A stretch of DNA of 64,000 bases from Cyanoderma ruficeps. Taxonomy: Eukaryota; Chordata; Aves; Passeriformes; Timaliidae. The DNA lies in contig VZDJ01007749.1 of NCBI GenBank assembly GCA_008694505.1, forward strand, positions 1,532,712 through 1,596,711, in the 5' to 3' direction. Made by a program: the position numbers and the translations under genes. Under the pieces are notes generated by a model. The model did no database searches. It was not told the origin of the DNA and worked only from the letters and a program-made list of their open reading frames with translations. Numbering within the stretch: position 1 is the first letter of the stretch; each line of letters starts with the position of its first letter. Below are positions 62,002-64,000 of this stretch, in pieces.

Positions 62002-64000
62002 ATGCAATGTTATTTTTGTAGTAGAATGTAAAATCTTCAGCATACAGTCCCTGAAGTCAACCTGATCCCCAATGTATTTAAACTAGCTAGAATCCAATAT
62101 TTTAATCTGCATTTCTTAGTTTTATCAGACCTTTGTTACCTTCAAACATCTTTCTTCCGCTCTGCAAAAAAACCAGCCAAACTAATCAGGGAGAATCTTC
62201 AATGTATGTGGCTTTGTTTGGTAAGAAGAAACTTTAGCTGAGGGCTAAAGTAATGTTGGTAGAAGGAAGAAACAAACACTATTATTCTTTCTTTTTTGGT
62301 AGTAAAATTTGATTACCTGTTTGTGAAAGAGGAGGTGGGGGAAAACCCACTCCAAAGTTCCTTTTTGTGTAAGGCATCTGCCATCAGTTCCGAGTTTCCC
62401 TTTTAGAATATTTGGACAATGAATGTGCTGGTAATATCCTATTTAAAAATTAATAGGAATGCAAATGCTTTCAAGTATAATGTTGCATGTTCAACTCTCC
62501 AGAACTAATATATATTCAATTGGATCTTATTTTGAAAAGTGCCATAACACCAAGTAGCATAGCAACAGTCTTCTTTTAAGAGATGCCCAGTGAATATGTT
62601 CATAGGATATTTCTTGTGTTCTGTCTTCCAGTCCCTCCTTTATTTTCGTCTCTCTTTCTTGATTTCAGTTCTCAGTGATTTTTTTTTCTTTGTCTTTTCA
62701 GTATATATTCTCTGCCCAATTCAGTCTTTCACAGTCTGCTTAATTTTGTTCCTATTTATTCTATCTTTATTTTTCTTTGTGTGACTAGATAAACAGAGCT
62801 CAAGGAGGCTGGGTAATAATAGAGATTCTGAATGCACCTTTCATGGTATGTCTAAATGAAGGCTGATAGTAGGAAAAGGAGATGAAAAACTACCTTATCC
62901 TGTGTTTCCTGTACTTTACCTTACTGGGTTATTCAGGTTGTTCCTGATTTATATGTGGAGAGAGTTGTATTGTTGTATTTATATATAATAAAATTGAGAG
63001 AAGTCTCTTACTGAGAGGACAGGAAAGGCATAAGAAGAAAAGCGGCTAAGGAGAAGCCTTCCTAAATATGACAAAAGCCTTGTGGACCTAAAGTCTTCAA
63101 CAGATGAGCAAAGAGGACATGGTTAGTGATGCTGAATTGTAACTTGAGGAAGAGACATGAAAGTGTTTGGAATATCTTGGTGTTTCCTAGGATACAAGGT
63201 GTTGCTCAGCTGCACAATGACAATGACCTGTTTGGCAATCTTTGTTCGTTCTTGCATTTTAACCTTGCCTGTTTATTGTATTCCCTTTTTTTTCAGCACT
63301 GCTGCAGGTTAAACACAAGTAAGGTTTTGAAGGGAATTTAACTGAAGACCAGCTGCATGCATTACCTTATCTTGTGCATTCAGCCTTTTGAATTTTCTTC
63401 CTAACCTGAGGTTTGGTTTGCCTGTGCTCATCCTACTTTCATATGCATCTTAAATGATATTGACTCTCAATTGTTCTCCAGTGTTTGATAGCTTCATGCT
63501 TTGATGGAATTTTTTCACAATTCACTGCTGCAATTAGTTGCTAATACTTGTGTACCTTAAGACAAAACCGCTTTAAATGAATGCGAGCCAGCCATTCTGC
63601 GTTATGAAGAATGGTGCAGAAATGTGAAGATGTGTGAGGCCCCAGGCTTGGCCAGTGCCAGGTGAGCACTGTGCTGACCTGAGAGACCCTGCGGCTCATT
63701 TTGTGAGGCCTTTGTACAGGTTTAAAGGATGTTGTGATATGTTATGCAGTTCACGCTGCTGCAGTTTCCATTTTGACACAGTTGTCTGTGTTTTCAGCAG
63801 TCAGGACAGTTTGCTGTTCCTCATTTACATGTGTTATACTCTCCAGCTTATGTTCTTAAAAATAGGTGATTTCATTTTGTTCCTAACTGACTTTTTTGAA
63901 ATTGCAATGCAGATTTAATGATGGAAAGCAGTTGGTTTCTGGAGATACACATTTCTATGGAAAGAGTCATGTAGTATATGAATATCCTCACTTGATATGT

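Larger units (their letters stand above)
59034..64000. other. Noncoding stretch to the window end
   Basis: AT-rich unique DNA with simple repeats listed separately and a T-rich patch at 62660-62790. The last frame (63634-63918, 94 codons) has a GC-richer start near 63630-63720 but no recognised domain. Confidence 0.55.

Overview
The window looks like noncoding nuclear DNA from a bird, probably a passerine. Several copies of the avian CR1 LINE are present. Two solo retroviral LTRs resemble passerine ERVK-like and ERVL-like LTRs as I remember them; no database search was run. The DNA is AT-rich, has no operon-like or intronless genes, and contains short assembly gaps (31 Ns inside a TA microsatellite at 26393-26423, single Ns at 27193 and 58149).

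No protein-coding gene can be named. The longest open frames (201, 154, 143, 136 and 134 codons) fall inside an LTR or in T-rich or AT-rich DNA and show no domain, family motif or gene structure. The best coding hint is a possible 75-base internal exon at 53-127 with consensus-like splice sites, so the rest may be a long intron or a gene desert. Two weaker splice-bounded segments lie at 8291-8339 (minus) and 43534-43622 (plus).

Layout: 1-8.8 kb is unique AT-rich DNA with a strong 39-nt hairpin at 6806-6844. 8.8-11.5 kb holds three CR1 fragments in both orientations. 11.5-19.6 kb is unique. 19.6-23.35 kb is the main repeat block: a CR1 fragment, then an old CR1 copy broken by a 708-bp solo LTR with a 6-bp target duplication and by a second, unclassified 544-bp insertion with a 5-bp duplication. 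23.35-45.7 kb is mostly unique, with the gap-containing TA microsatellite, a GC-richer LTR-like island at 27.65-28.3 kb, a CTCF-like site at 32371 and several stretches that could be conserved noncoding DNA. A minus-strand ERVL-like solo LTR lies at 45730-46496. 46.5-64 kb is unique apart from a perfect palindromic RFX X-box at 50516-50533 and a CR1 3' end at 58718-59033.

I found no new multi-gene system. The points of most interest are the nested transposon history at 21-23 kb, the RFX palindrome, the CTCF-like site and a few short hairpins.
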